A model generated the notes under the pieces. That model saw nothing but the letters and a program-made list of their open reading frames with translations, searched no databases and was not told the origin of the DNA. 64,000 nucleotides of DNA from Lyophyllum atratum (taxonomy: Eukaryota; Basidiomycota; Agaricomycetes; Agaricales; Lyophyllaceae), in assembly GCA_014905825.1 (NCBI GenBank), contig JACGCN010000004.1, forward strand, positions 1,674,001 through 1,738,000. Reading direction: 5' to 3'. Below, one piece after another: positions 41,208-52,729 of this stretch. Position 1 is the first letter of the stretch; each line of letters starts with the position of its first letter. Both the position numbers and the translations under genes were made by a program.

Positions 41208-41363
41208 TGCAAAAAGTAATCGTAGTGTACGATTTCGCGTGACTGAGTGAGCTTTCCTGAGGTGGCGGGCAGCAAAGCGGGTGCCCGCCACCGACGCTTA
41301 CTCAGCACGTAGACCCTCTTTTCGGATCACCCTCGTTCCTCGGGTTCTCCGAAAACATCATCT
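41208..41363 (-). repeat. Ngaro split repeat A1
   Basis: 156 bp, identical by eye to A2 at 22075-22230; it is the 5' end of the element on the minus strand. It carries the same GTGGCGGGCA/TGCCCGCCAC inverted repeat. Confidence 0.88.
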
Positions 41364-41702
41364 GTCCTCATTCTCCAAAGTACCCCGAAAAATGGGGGCG
41401 TAAATTATGTAAATTTACACAACCGCGATTACACAACCGCGATGGTTACGCTGTCGTGAAGTATCGCGAGGTAGACGAGAGCAGAGACGGGAGTTCGAAG
41501 GAGATCTTCGTGGGTAGCAGGTATAAATAGGGTGGTTGGGCAGGACCGCAGCAGTAAGAAGGACTTGCAATTGGTTGGGAACAGTTATTAGAATGGATCA
41601 ATAAATGGGTCGGCATGTTGACAGCTGCCAATTGTTTGTTCCTTATCTCGCTCTCGGCCTTCGTCCAACTCGCCTGTACAGCAACTCCTCCGCTCTGCAC
41701 TC
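41364..41702. other. Intergenic, transporter promoter region
   Basis: This is the flank between the Ngaro end and the next gene. It contains a short direct repeat ACACAACCGCGAT (about 41418-41443) and TATAAATAGG at about 41521, a plausible TATA box about 180 bp before the ATG. Confidence 0.5.
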
Positions 41703-43476
41703 ATGGTCTGGGGAAATGTCCCCCTGCCACTGGCTTCACCAACTAGCAGGCGCATGTCGACGAGCTCGGTGAGCTCCTCGGGGTCGTCTGGTCGTTCCTC
41801 TCCCCGTCTAACAGCTCTCGATTCATCGTCCGCTCTCATTCTCGTCCACGATGAAGACAGCGAGAACTCGCCTTTCAACTTCGAGACTGACGACGAAGAA
41901 GACGACCACGCTCCCCAGTTCGATGTCCGCAGGGCTTCCACTCCTCCTCTTAGCCCGACCGTCGTCCTTCTTTATCTCATTGCGCCATATCTCAAACTAG
42001 GCGCCATGTACATACCACATACGGAGACATCACTGAAATATGGCCTTCCCTCGCTACTTGTATTCGCTGGATTGGCAGCATTTGCAAGACAGCTCCTGTA
42101 CATGCTCTCCCGGTACACACGGACGGCGGAACTCGAGGATGTAATTTTAGATATCTGTGCAAGAGGCAGAGGGAAAGAACGCCGTCGAAGCATCTTGAGA
42201 AATATGGTCAGGGCGGGCACTGGTGGCCTCAGGGTTCTATTAGCAACAGTCTATCTACGCGGTAAGCCCTTCCAGGCTTGTTTACCATTGCCCCGACTGA
42301 ATGATCTCGACTCACAGAATCTGTTCATGTCTTACTTCCACTGTTTCCCAACAACCCTTCTATTCCACTTGACCTACTGTTGACGGTGATTTTTGCCCTT
42401 GCTGTTCTACCGTTATCTTTCGCCCAGTCCCTTGCATCCAAGCGGGTGGTCTACGCAACGTGGCTTTCGGTCGTCACTTATATCGCGTGGCTGGGCTGCA
42501 TTATCTATGCATACGTCCATCAAATACCCCTTGCAAATTCTGGTTGGCTCCGGACAGGGACCTTTTGGCAGGGAATTGGTATGTACATCCATGCCTTTCG
42601 CTCGTGTCGCAATAACTTATCTTCTAAACTAGTTACCATTGCCTTTGCATTCACCTCATCAGCCACTCTATCCTTGTATTCATCCCTAAGAGGATCTTAC
42701 CAACCAGTCACAACTGCTAAACAATCAAAGACACGTTCATTCAAACTTCTTTCCGCCCTCTCTGTAGCATTAGCCGTGCTCCTCATCCTGCCACTCGTTA
42801 TATTCTCTGCCAACCCACATGTACCTGCCACAGTGAGTCGATCCTATCTAAAACTTTCATATTACATGCCCAACCAGCCTCTCTCAGTTTTCAGCTCCCC
42901 GCCCGCCAGCATTGCTCGGTATCCCTATACTGAACGCTGCCACTCTACTCCTCGGCATACCCGCGATTCTCGTCGCTACCCCACCTCTTCCTATCCCAGA
43001 GCGTATCCGTCAGGCTACTACAATCCCAATATCTAAAACTATCCTGTCCATCCTCATCGCTGCCCTCGCGTTAGTACCCGCAGTGGAGACCTCCGTCCTC
43101 AGCGATATCCTCCTCCTCTCCGCTCTCACAAGCACATATTTCCTTCCTGGTCAGTACAACCCCTTCATTGCACCTGTAGATATTCTTACTCACCTCCTCT
43201 TCACCGCCGCTAGCTCTCCTTCACGTCATTGCCCATTTCTTCAAACGTCCCCGCGCAATCGTGGTGCCACAGATCCCGGGGACGCCAGCGCCGGACTCAC
43301 ATCCGCGGGACAGCCCTCGAACGGGCCCCGATGAGCTCCTGCTGCGCAAGGAGCGTGCGCTGCAGAAGAAACAGTTCCGCAAGCGCATCATCTGGGATCT
43401 TGGCGTGTGGGTACTCCTTTTGGGGGGTGGGACTGGGTTCGTTGCGGCCATTGGTAGGGTTGCGGGTAGTTGGTGA
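41703..43476 (+). CDS. Multi-pass membrane protein, possible amino-acid transporter-like
   Basis: Five exons (41703-42261, 42318-42578, 42633-42831, 42887-43149, 43214-43476) give 514 residues with all junctions in frame. The N-terminal 80 residues are Ser-rich then acidic (ETDDEEDDHAPQ), as in a cytosolic tail. About nine or ten hydrophobic segments follow, for example TVVLLYLIAPYLKLGAMYI, LLTVIFALAVLPLSFA, VTYIAWLGCIIYAYV, IVTIAFAFTSSATLSLYSSL and LLGIPILNAATLLLGIPAIL. The segment around VTIAFAFTSSATLSLYSSLRG recalls the AAAP/Avt amino-acid transporter group, but the match is weak. A basic tail (KERALQKKQFRKRI) precedes a last helix. The location is probably vacuolar or plasma membrane; the substrate is unknown. 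Confidence 0.75.
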
Positions 43477-43885
43477 GGTGTGTATCTGTGGTGTAAGATA
43501 TATTGCGTATCTGTTGTGTCGTGGTAGAGCGATGCTTAGAGGTTGGTGCGGAGATGAGAGATGAGTAGTGTAGTCCATGGACACTGATTAAAGGATGGAT
43601 GGCTCTGGCGTGCCGTCCACGAAACAAACAAACTTCGTAACTCTGGCTAGTTCAAGTTGTATTATTATCGTGCCTTTTCTTGTCTAGCAGTGTGCTCGCT
43701 TGTTGGTTCGTTGCGTTCCCATAAGCGTACAAGGCATGCACCATCTCGCCCTTCTTTCCACAGGACTTTGGAATTGCTCGATACCATGTTCGATAATTTA
43801 CATATAAAGTAGGCTTATGCGTATTATACATTGATTGCAAGAAGGGGGGATATTGTCATTTGATCGCTGTAATACGGAACAAGAA
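43477..43885. other. Convergent 3' intergenic region
   Basis: This lies between the ends of the transporter-like gene and the aquaglyceroporin gene. No gene is seen. Confidence 0.5.
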
Positions 43886-45229
43886 CTAGACGGCGTCAGC
43901 ACCACTGGGAATATGGGGACGCTGCTCCGGGGGCGCGTGTTCGCGGCGCCGGCGGGCGGCAGCATTAGGCTTGTTGAAGATACTTTCGCTACCAGTAAAC
44001 AGGAAGGCGTCGTAGAAAGCTCCGCCGGCAAGTGCGCCGGTGAAGGGACCCATAACAGGGCACCAGATCCAATATTGACTGGAAAAAAGGTGTGAGTTCG
44101 TAGGCTCGGTGAGTTGGATTTATTTGACGTACTGTCTGTAAGTGTAAACCGCCTTTCCGTAGCCGACCATGGAGGTGAGGAGGCGGGGGCCGAGGTCACG
44201 GGCGGGGTTGAGCGCGTACGCCGTTTCCATGCCGAGAGCAGCGCCAATACCAAGGATGAGGATGAATAGAACGAGGGGGGCGAGGCCGCTGGGTGGTGGG
44301 CAATTCTTCTTGTCGTTGATGGCAAAGACAGCAACCACGAGGACGGCGGTGGCGAGGAACTCTGAGAAGAAACACGACACATTCGTCATGTAGTCAAGCT
44401 ATTGTAGCAAACACATTAACACGGGACTAGGGTGCTGTGAGGAGGCGCACTTACTGCGTATGTAGAAAATAGGCTGGCTGTTTTGAGAGTGCGGACACCC
44501 TTTCCGCCTTCGAATATGTCGATGGCATGGAAATAATTCCAGTACACAAGTGCAGCGCCCATCAATCCGCCTAATAGTTGCGAGACAATATAAATCTGAT
44601 GATATTTCAGGTTCGATGCAACGACATCAGGGAAAAGAGAAATTCTTACAGGTACTTTTCTCCATGGAAAGCCACGGAATGTAGCAAGCGCCACCGTCAC
44701 CTTGAGAGTTTCGTGAGCAGAAAATACGAAATAGATAGGCTGGCTGAACCTACTGCAGGGTTTATGTGTCCGCCAGAAATACCGCCAGATACCCATACGC
44801 CCATTGCAGTCCCAACGGCCCAACCGAAGCTTATAGAGAGATAATCCTGCAAACACGGTCGTCATCAGTGTTCCTGGTGGACCACAAATGAGCGAGAGAC
44901 GTACGCCTTTAGGGCTAGAGGCCACGCCAGGGTTGGTGGACAGCACAACCTGACAATCTACACCAGCACCGAAAATGACAAGAATACATACACCGAGGAA
45001 CTCGGCGACTGCTTCTCGAATGTAGGATCTATTACAGGAAGACAGTCAGTGGCGTAGAAAGCGCCGAAAAGGAAACGGGGGCTTACCTATACCTCGCCCA
45101 TTCGTTAGGGAATTGCGTGATATGGTCGTCGCCGTCATAATGTTCGTAATGTTCCGTGTGCCCAGGCTCCTTCTCCTTCTTGGAGGCATCGGACCATCGC
45201 TGGCTTGACCCGTCGTCAGTATTCGACAT
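43886..45229 (-). CDS. Aquaglyceroporin (MIP family)
   Basis: Seven exons (45229-45087, 45028-44905, 44846-44754, 44700-44650, 44595-44455, 44398-44133, 44077-43886) give about 336 residues. Major intrinsic proteins conduct water or small polyols such as glycerol across membranes. The first NPA box is in [18 protein letters not shown], with the intron directly after NPA. The second is [11 protein letters not shown], whose Asp after NPAR marks the glycerol-facilitator branch. Six helices are visible, including [14 protein letters not shown] and [18 protein letters not shown]. The N-terminal His/Asp/Glu-rich cytosolic tail ([15 protein letters not shown]) and the Pro/Arg-rich C-terminus are extensions typical of fungal members. 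No disabling change is seen. Confidence 0.92.
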
Positions 45230-46439
45230 TGGAAAAGCAGAGTGGAGGAAGAGATGGCTTGTGGAGAAAAAGTGCGGGGGGGATGAACCCTACCCACAGA
45301 CATCTTAAATAAATCCACAGTGTGGGGAAGATCAGTTGTACCACAGCGTCAAGGAGAATGGGTAATCGGGAGATCTGAATTGGGGCAATTGTGCCGGGTG
45401 ACCGGGATGCGGCACATGAACGACTATGACGGAAGACAAGGAGCGCATGGCATGGGAGACATATTCGGAGCCACCTGCTCGATCGGCATGGAGTTCGGGG
45501 TCTGGCTTACCTTGGCCGTAGCGCACGGAACAGCCTTAAGGCAGATGTAGTGGAGTTAGGAACAGGAATGTTGGGTAGCGACGGTCAGTCGGGTGGAGTT
45601 CGTGAAAAAGGTTGATCATGATTCATGCTTATTTTTCCCGTGAGCATGATAGCATAATTGAGTAGGTGATCGGTTGGCCGAGATGGAGGTAGATGATTAC
45701 CTAAGCCGATGTCGTCAAAAAGGTAGACCGTAGAGTCATAATCTGTCATAATGTGATCACTGCCGATCGAGAGAGGAAATGGAGAGGGCCAGTGAAATGT
45801 CTGTGTAACGAGCAACGATCCAGGATGCGTTGACCGACGATACTATAGCCAACGAAGTTCAGAGAAATGTTGGAATGACTGTATTGGGGCTGGAGCTGCT
45901 GATGAACAGACTCATAGATCAGAAGAAAGGGATGGTACCTGGTAGTACACTTGAAATACAAGCTACCCAGGTAGCTTACTATTCTCAGCCGGATAATGGT
46001 TGAGGCAGCAAGAGTCCTCAACGCTCCACATGCCCCGACAAATTCGAGATGTCTGACAGCGGAACGAGCCACCCACAACGACGAATGCCCGGAGGCATGG
46101 GTTGTGGGGGTCAAAAGTGCTTCAGATCTTTTTTCGAGCAGTGGCGGAAGGTGAAGGCATAGACGGTGGACGAGTCCACCGGGCCAACACCTTGCTAAAC
46201 ATAGCCACACACTCGGGAGGCGGGAGGCGGGATGACAAATGACCGGCCACGTACCTAGCCGTAGGCTAAAATTTAACGACGGAAGCCGATGGATCTGTCT
46301 CCAGGAACATGAGTGGAGGAACCATGGTCCGGAACATGCAAAAGCGTACCTGATTGATCCGTTCATTTTTGAAATTCCTGCATGTTAGCCACGCAAATAA
46401 AGATACAGGGGTACACATAGGATAGGAGGATGTAAAGTA
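45230..46439. other. Intergenic, no gene recognised
   Basis: A 1.2 kb gap. A minus-strand open frame of about 200 codons (46366-45746) exists, but its composition is unlike the neighbours and it has no recognisable motif. I do not call it a gene. Confidence 0.5.
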
Positions 46440-49304
46440 TTAGGTTATCGAATTCCGAGCCGTCTCTTCAGTTCGTACGGTATGAGGTCGTCGGGGAGCA
46501 TGGTTGCGGTCTAGAAAAACCCGGGGTATGAGTTCAAACGGGCGATCGAAAGGCACAGGAACACCCACTGTCCGCGCAATATCTTCGCCACCGACTTCCC
46601 AACCACTCGCAGCAACATCAAGCAGACAACTCTCTGCGAGCCTCTTGGCAAGAGCACCAGCACCGTACCGCTCTCCAGTGTGCTTTCTCCAGCGTAGCAA
46701 ATTCCTCAAGAGCTTCACACGGCGGGCAAGGAATCGCCTTCGGGCTGGGATAGCTTCCGGATCGAACCCCGGTGCACCCCTCCGGGCGGCTTTAAATTGT
46801 GCCAGAAGAGCTTCGGTGTCGGTAATAGTAGTCTGGTAGGTCGTTACAATGGACTTCAAGAGTGTCTAAATGGGAGGATGATTAAATGAGCAGGATCAGA
46901 GGTAATCGCATGGAACATACCTGAAGTTTGATGTTTCCTTCCTCCACGCTAGCTTCGACCTCTTCAGCGAGGTCGATAGCACGTCTGGTATGTACTTCCG
47001 AGTACGGGTCGAATGCACCACCCGCTATAATCGCTGAAAGCCTTGGAATAACGGCGGTAGAGATCATCGACGCCACGAGGTCACCGTCTGGTCCCAGCTC
47101 ATTTTCGCCGAGTTCCCCATCGCCAGGCCGCGAATATGCATAGAGGCCGTTGTACCACTTGAAGCTGTCCAGACTTCGCGGGTCCTACACATGACGAATG
47201 AGCGGCTATTGATTAAGCAAATAATATGGTATGCCATACCTCGATGCAGTCCCAACCAACTGTTTCCAGCCTCACCCAGAACTCCCAGACGCTCACAACA
47301 CCGAGCCCACCCCATGCCCCAACATAGCTTTCCGCATACTTCTCTCTCCAGACACTCCAACGTCCCTTGCCAGGATCGATAAACTCGGCAGCTCGCACAT
47401 CGGCTAACACGTCCTTCGTCCGCGTTGCCAGAGATTTCAGCGCCGAGATATAGTCTGATTGGTCGTGCTGTGGAAGGGACGAATCCGTCGAATAGCCTTC
47501 CTCCTCCTCTGTCTTGGGCTTCTGTTGGAGACGCAGTTGACGCCGTCGGAGTCTTGCCTCGCGGCGTTCACGTTTCATAACGGCTGGGCTGGGCTTCGGG
47601 ACCGTCCGCCCAAGTTCGTCTGTTTCTTCGACGTCTGGCTCTGTTGGAGGCGTTATGTGGAGTACGCCGAAGATGACTGATAGATCGTCTTCGTCTTCTA
47701 AGCGGCGTCGGTTGCTGATTAGTCTGGAGCGTTCCTGAAGGAGGGATATGTGTTCCTCCTCGAGCGTTTCTAACAAAGGATACTGCGAGTAATCAGTCGG
47801 CAGGAAATGGCATTTGGAGGAGGAGGCGCACCTTTTCGTCTAGGAATCCAGCAACACCTTCTAGCCAGTCTTTGAAGCTTTCGAACCAGGCTCTCTTATC
47901 CTCAGCTCGACCCACCATCGCTCTCATTTCTGCCTCTCTGTCAGCCACTTCAGCCCGTTCTTTAGCAAGGTTGTTCATGGCAGCCGTGTTCTTGGCATGC
48001 GAGGTCGTCAAGAGAGTCAATTGCTCCGTAAGACGCGCCATCGAAGGACCCAAAGTGGGTATGGATGTTGCCGCGGGAACTGTTGGCTTTTTCAGAACAG
48101 AGTACGAGATGAAGAAAGAGGGTATGCCTTACTAGGGGCCGGTTTATATGTTTGCTTGACAGGTGGTGTAGAGGGCCGAGAAGAAACGCCAAGGTGCCCA
48201 CCACGACGAAGCTGCTCCTCCATCCATTCAGCGGATTCTTCGTCATCTTCTTCGCTGTTAGTGTAGGTTAGTAAACGCAGGGGAAGTATGTAAGAAAGTG
48301 CGGACACGTCTTCAATCATCTCTTTCATGGCATCTCGACGTTTATTAGCCTCCACCTTGCGCGACTTCTTGCCCAATGCGATCCTGTCTTGGGCGCTGGT
48401 ATATTCCGAAAACTCTGAAAGATTGTTCGATTGGCCCGTGTAAACAGGGCCTTAGAACATTGGACGCACCATCATCGCCCTCGCCAAGTTCGTCCTCCTC
48501 TCGCATCAAACGGCTTTCTGGATGAGGGCCTTGGTATTCATCGCTCTTGCGAACCACCGATAGCGAAATGAACTCTTCTTCTCCAGAAACGCCGGTCTTT
48601 CGTAGGCGTTCCCGGCGCTCCTTTGCCACCTTTATTGATGACTCTGTTGGAATGATGGCTTCGGCTGTTGGATTTGATAATTATTGGATATGCGCATGCA
48701 CAGAATGTAGCTTACAGAAGGAATCCGTGGTGCTCATGGCCATCGTCGACACTTCCTCAACATCCATGGACATATCTGCGTCATACACATCTGACACGGG
48801 AGGAGGCCGTGAGCTTGGCGTGCTAGCTTTCAACTCTTTGAGGTATGCTTGATCGTAGGTGGGGCCGCGGTTGGGAGAGATAGTAGCCTGCTCTAAGTTA
48901 AGCGGCACACTCCTACAGATGATGAATCAGCCTTCACCCTGGTATAATCGAAGAGAATGTAGGACTGACGCTGGATGTGTCCCTAAGGCAAGTTTCCGGC
49001 TCAAGTTCGACTTTTTGACCTGGAAAACCTCGCCGCCACCCTCCTTCACCAGACACAACATTAGCACAGACTTTTCAAGAGCATTAAGAACGCAAACCTC
49101 GTCGTCGTTGCCGCCAAAGCTGAGTCGTGACTTGGGTTTGGCGCGTTTGACCTTGTTCTTCAGTTTCGTGGCCAAAGTACTCGGAGAGTCGGCAAGAGTG
49201 GCGTCTGCAGTGCCTTCTGCGCCATCTTCTGGAGAGCCCTGGCGAGTTCGCTGAGCAGACTTTGCCTTTGTGCGCTTGAAGATGACCGGCGGTGTCGAGT
49301 CCAT
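46440..49304 (-). CDS. GCFC-domain protein (PAXBP1/GCF-like, spliceosomal)
   Basis: A multi-exon gene of the GC-rich-sequence-binding-factor family, nuclear proteins associated with late-stage spliceosomes. The start is MDSTPPVIFKRTKAKSAQ. Recognisable blocks are a basic N-terminus; SPNRGPTYDQAYLKELKAST; VVRKSDEYQGPHPESRLMRE; an EFSEYTSAQDRIALGKK block; a coiled coil with TLLTTSHAKNTAAMNNLAKE and VADREAEMRAMVGRAEDK; LLQERSRLISNRRRLEDEDD; and the GCF core with YISALKSLATRTKDVLADV, AWGGLGVVSVWEFWVRLE, then DPRSLDSFKWYNGLYAY. The C-terminus is uncertain. Reading straight through ends NSIT at 46440, whereas a shift would end YELKRRLGIR at 46445. The gene is divergent from the Rad60-SLD gene with only 90 bp between starts. 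Confidence 0.85.
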
Positions 49305-49393
49305 TTTGAGGGCAGACACCACGTGACTTTTGAATGACTTGCCGCAATTTCCAAGTTTCCCACGCATCTTGACCTGCCTTAAGCGTTCACGAG
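49305..49393. promoter_or_regulatory. Compact bidirectional promoter
   Basis: Only 89 bp separate the start codons of the GCFC gene (minus) and the Rad60-SLD gene (plus). Both encode nuclear proteins, so shared regulation is plausible. No clear TATA box is visible. Confidence 0.5.
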
Positions 49394-51074
49394 ATGTCTG
49401 ATTCTACCAGACCGCGTCCACGACCACGACCCCCGCCAGAAAGTACAGGCAGCGCCCTCGGTGCAAGAGATTATACCGGCGTCGTCTTCCTCGACTGTCT
49501 CCCAGTCGAGCCCGTTCAAGCCAGTCCAGGAAGTTGTGGACAATGATGAGATGTTTATGCGAAACCGAAAGAGGACGGTTCAGGCATGGGGGCACCTAGA
49601 GAAAATGACCAAAGGTGCGTACTAACCAGTAGTTTCTATTTCCTTGTGTCTCACAGAGGTTACAGAAACCACGGTCATGCGTGTGGATAGCGATAGCGAC
49701 GAGGATAACGCGACTCCCAAGCGCCGTCGAAAGCCAAAGCGGAAAGACGACACAACATCATGGCAAGCGAATCCTCAAAAAGCCTTCCGGTATGTCGTCC
49801 TCTGGACTGCGCGGCGCGTTCAACACTAATGGAGCTAATGTCCGCTTCACAGCATGCTCTCGACCGAGCTCTCTGACGATTCGGACGACGGCATCGAATA
49901 TGTCGGAACCACTACAACACCCCGAAACTCCCAAGCTTCCAAGCGCAAACGTCAGCGAACGCGGTCGCGGTCGCTAACACCGCCCCCAGCGCTGGACAAA
50001 TACCAAGTCCAGCACGCGCGTGCCCTCGTCCAGTATGTCCGGATATATCTACCCGAGTTCGCGGCTCACCAGTACTCTCAGGCAAACACTGAACACTGCT
50101 CCCCGACCTGCCTCGCCCACACAGCGCGACGAAGATGATTCAAATGATGCAGTGTTCTCGAATCCTGAGTTGGCCAAGCTGGCCAAGGCGGTGGCCGCGA
50201 GACCACAGCCACAAGTGCCCTATGCGTCATCGTTCGTAACAGAAGGAGCAGAGACCGTCCAGCTGGCGGTGAAGTGGCAACCGCATCCCCTGGACACGTC
50301 CGGGAAGGAGGACGTCTGGGTGTTCAAGATGAACAGGGTATGTTTCGTGGATAGCTCTCGAGTTTCAAATGAGGCTTACTTGCGCATCTGGCAGGACGAC
50401 AACTTCCGTGATCTGTTTGAAGCGACGGCCGAGGAAGCGGCCATCCTTTCGGATAACTTGATCATGAGTTACAACGGCAAGCGCATATACTCCAGCGTAA
50501 CACCCATGGCGCTGCGAATATGGGGTGAAGCCGACCTTGGTGCGTCCTTTCTCCTCACCTCTTACGACACTGACCCATGTATCCGCTCTCAGTTGCCTGC
50601 GACAAGATCACATACGAGTATATCCGCGCGAACCCGGTAGCTGCCTCCCACACCCTCTCCACATTCGACGCTGCGACCCCCGCGCCTGATGCATCCTCCG
50701 ACACAGACGCGGCGTCACCGTCGCAGGAGCAGCAGGATGCGGAGTCCGACGCGGAGGGCGAGACTTTCAAGCTCATCCTCCGTTCCACGATATCCGCCAA
50801 GGATATCACGTTGACCGTACGCCCGACGACAAAGTGCGGTGCCATCGTGAAAGCCTTCCTAAAGAAGGCCGGCGTTGCGGAGCAGTATCCTAATGTGTTT
50901 GTCGCGGACGGAGGTAGGGCTGCCCCGAAGAAGGCAGCGAAGAGAGGGAAGAAGGCTGTAGTCGCGGAGAAGGACCCGAGGCTTTGTGTCGATGGTGACA
51001 AGATGGGGAACGATGTGGAGATCTCGGAGGCTGATTTGGAAGACGGTGACTTGGTCGAGGTCGTTGGGCTGTGA
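49394..51074 (+). CDS. Rad60-SLD (SUMO-like domain) protein
   Basis: A multi-exon gene ending in a Rad60/Esc2-type SUMO-like domain: FKLILRSTISAKDITLTVRP, then CGAIVKAFLKKAG and, after a Lys/Ala-rich insert, PRLCVDGDKMGNDVEI and ADLEDGDLVEVVGL at the very C-terminus. Such proteins act in genome maintenance and SUMO signalling. Upstream are NDEMFMRNRKRTVQAW, a basic NLS-like PKRRRKPKRKDD, and an acidic ELSDDSDDGIEYVG (a possible SUMO-interacting motif). The first ATG at 49394 (MSDSTRPRPRPRPPP) is in a different frame from the rest of exon 1, where an in-frame ATG occurs only at 49551. Either translation begins at 49551, or a one-base indel or undetected splice separates the two. The intron at about 50031-50070 is short (about 40 nt). 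Confidence 0.8.
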
Positions 51075-51366
51075 TGCTGTTGCTTATTTGGAGGAACCCC
51101 ATGAGGTCGTTCTCTCCGTTTCATTCCCTTTTCCCTTTTTCTCCCTTTACGTGCAGGCATACAGCTAACCACATACCCTACACTACCACTATTACTGCTG
51201 CCTCGTCCTAAACTATCACCTACTACATACCATCCTGTATCGATAAGCACCGCGACGGAGGCCATGGATCACGAAGATATCATAAGTATATAAAATGCGC
51301 ATAAATACAGAGCTCCCGAGTCTCGCTGAGGAAAGTCCAGCCTCAGCTCCGATACACACGCCCAAA
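51075..51366. other. Convergent 3' intergenic region
   Basis: This lies between the ends of the Rad60-SLD gene and the RNA triphosphatase gene. No gene is seen. Confidence 0.5.
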
Positions 51367-52562
51367 TCACTTCCATCCCTCGACATTCGCAGCATTCCGC
51401 ACGAGAATCCGCGCGTTATTCACGAATGCGCGGATGAGCTCGTCAAAGGCGCTGCGTTCGTGTTCTGAGACGTTGATGTCCCCGCGCGTCGCGACCGTCG
51501 CCAGCAGAATCTCCGAGCGCGCGATCTCGACCTCCAGTTCGTGTAGGACTTGCGGCTGGGGGGAACGGAGCGGGTTAGCAGTCCCGGGCTGCGGGAGGAA
51601 GGAGGGAGTGGGGACGCACGGGGGCGGTGGGGGACATGGTGGAGGTGACTTGGGTGAGGTCGATGATGAACTCTTCGTGCGAGTAGCTCATGCGGTCCTT
51701 TTTTCGCGTGTGCGTCGGGCTACCGAGCGGATGGGACACTGTACGCGGAGGTTCGCGTTCCATCGGAATCTACAAGGTGAGAAATGTAGTGGGAAACGCA
51801 CCTGGGACCTCGAGGTTCACACTAATACGCCAGTCCGCCGCGCGCCTCGGGCTGTAAATATTCAGATCCCCAAGGCGGATCTTGCGCATGCACGCGATGA
51901 CGCTCCCGGTCTTCTCGTCGCGCGTCACGCGGATCTTGTCGCGGTCGTGCGGGTTCTCGGACGGGTAGAAGGAGTCGACGAGGTGGAGGTGGCTGTACCC
52001 GAGCGGGCTGGCGGGGTGGGAGGGCTGCGTGGAGGCGTTTTTGAGGTTGTTGAGGAGGCTGTTGTAGTGCTTGTGCTGGGCCTGGGTGTGTGTGTGTATT
52101 TCGGGATGGGGGAGGAGGGTCGAGGGGGGGGACGTACCACTGTCATGTTGGACTCGAAGCGGCAGTCGATGCTATCAGGCACTAATACTAGTTCGTTTGC
52201 GTTAGCGGAGGGAAAGGAGATGAGTAGTGGGATGGCGTACTGCTTTCTACGAGGACGGGGAGCATTATCCTCTGGCTCGTAGATTTATCTCGAAGCACTC
52301 CAATCTTAGCCTCGACCTCCACATTTCCAACCACGAAACTACCATCCTGCTCTCTTGGCCGAGTCACTATCATATGGTGAATGAAATCCGCAATTTCCTT
52401 GATGAATTCATCGAGAGGCTCGACGCCCAAAATCGACAAGGAGAGCGGGGGGAGGTTAGCAGACATGTGCCCGTTGGCGCCGTTTGGGTTATGTCGTTGA
52501 GTGGGTGGTGACTGAGTAAGACGAGCACGCTTCAAGGGCGGGGGAGACGCCGATCGAGACAT
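51367..52562 (-). CDS. mRNA-capping RNA 5'-triphosphatase (Cet1 family)
   Basis: This enzyme removes the gamma phosphate of nascent mRNA as the first step of cap synthesis in the nucleus. It is the metal-dependent tunnel-fold enzyme of fungi. The start MSRSASPPPLKRARLTQ gives a disordered leader, then PLDEFIKEIADFIHHMI. Tunnel motifs are visible in order: NVEVEAKIG (metal-binding Glu), DSIDCRFESNMT, RKIRLGDLNIYSP, DWRISVNLEVP, RKKDRMSYSHEEFIIDLTQV, and the C-terminal LHELEVEIARSEILL with two metal-binding Glu. It ends NARILVRNAANVEGWK. Introns interrupt between motifs and in-frame junctions are available. The length, somewhat over 300 residues, fits a compact family member. Confidence 0.88.
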
Positions 52563-52729
52563 TGATATCGTTTACACCAAGGGAGACAAATTGTATTTAT
52601 AGGCACCTCAGGGTCACACATATTCTTTCAAAATTCTCAGGAAGCCACTTATCAAGCATCGTAAATCGTGAAAGCGTGTTTTCATTAAATTTAGCGTAAA
52701 GCTACTTTCAAACGGTAACCCCATCCTCT

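Larger units (their letters stand above)
21801..41363 (-). mobile_element. Ngaro-type tyrosine-recombinase retrotransposon, interrupted by two nested elements
   Basis: Read on the minus strand, the order is A1 repeat (41363-41208), gag, RT, RNase H, tyrosine recombinase, then B1 (22410-22225), A2 (22230-22075), an 88-bp spacer, and B2 (21986-21801). This A1...B1-A2-B2 split direct repeat arrangement with a tyrosine recombinase instead of an integrase is diagnostic of Ngaro/PAT-like YR retroelements. A1 equals A2 (156 bp) and B1 equals B2 (186 bp) by eye with no mismatch, which suggests a recent copy. A 12,941-bp LTR element plus its 5-bp duplication and a 737-bp MITE plus its 8-bp duplication lie inside. 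Without them the element would be about 5.9 kb. Its coding frames are otherwise open, so it was probably active before being split. Confidence 0.9.

Noticed and set aside
45746..46366. A 206-codon open frame on the minus strand
   Set aside because: Its composition (many Cys, His, Trp and Arg without pattern) has no recognisable motif and no splice partners. It is probably chance.
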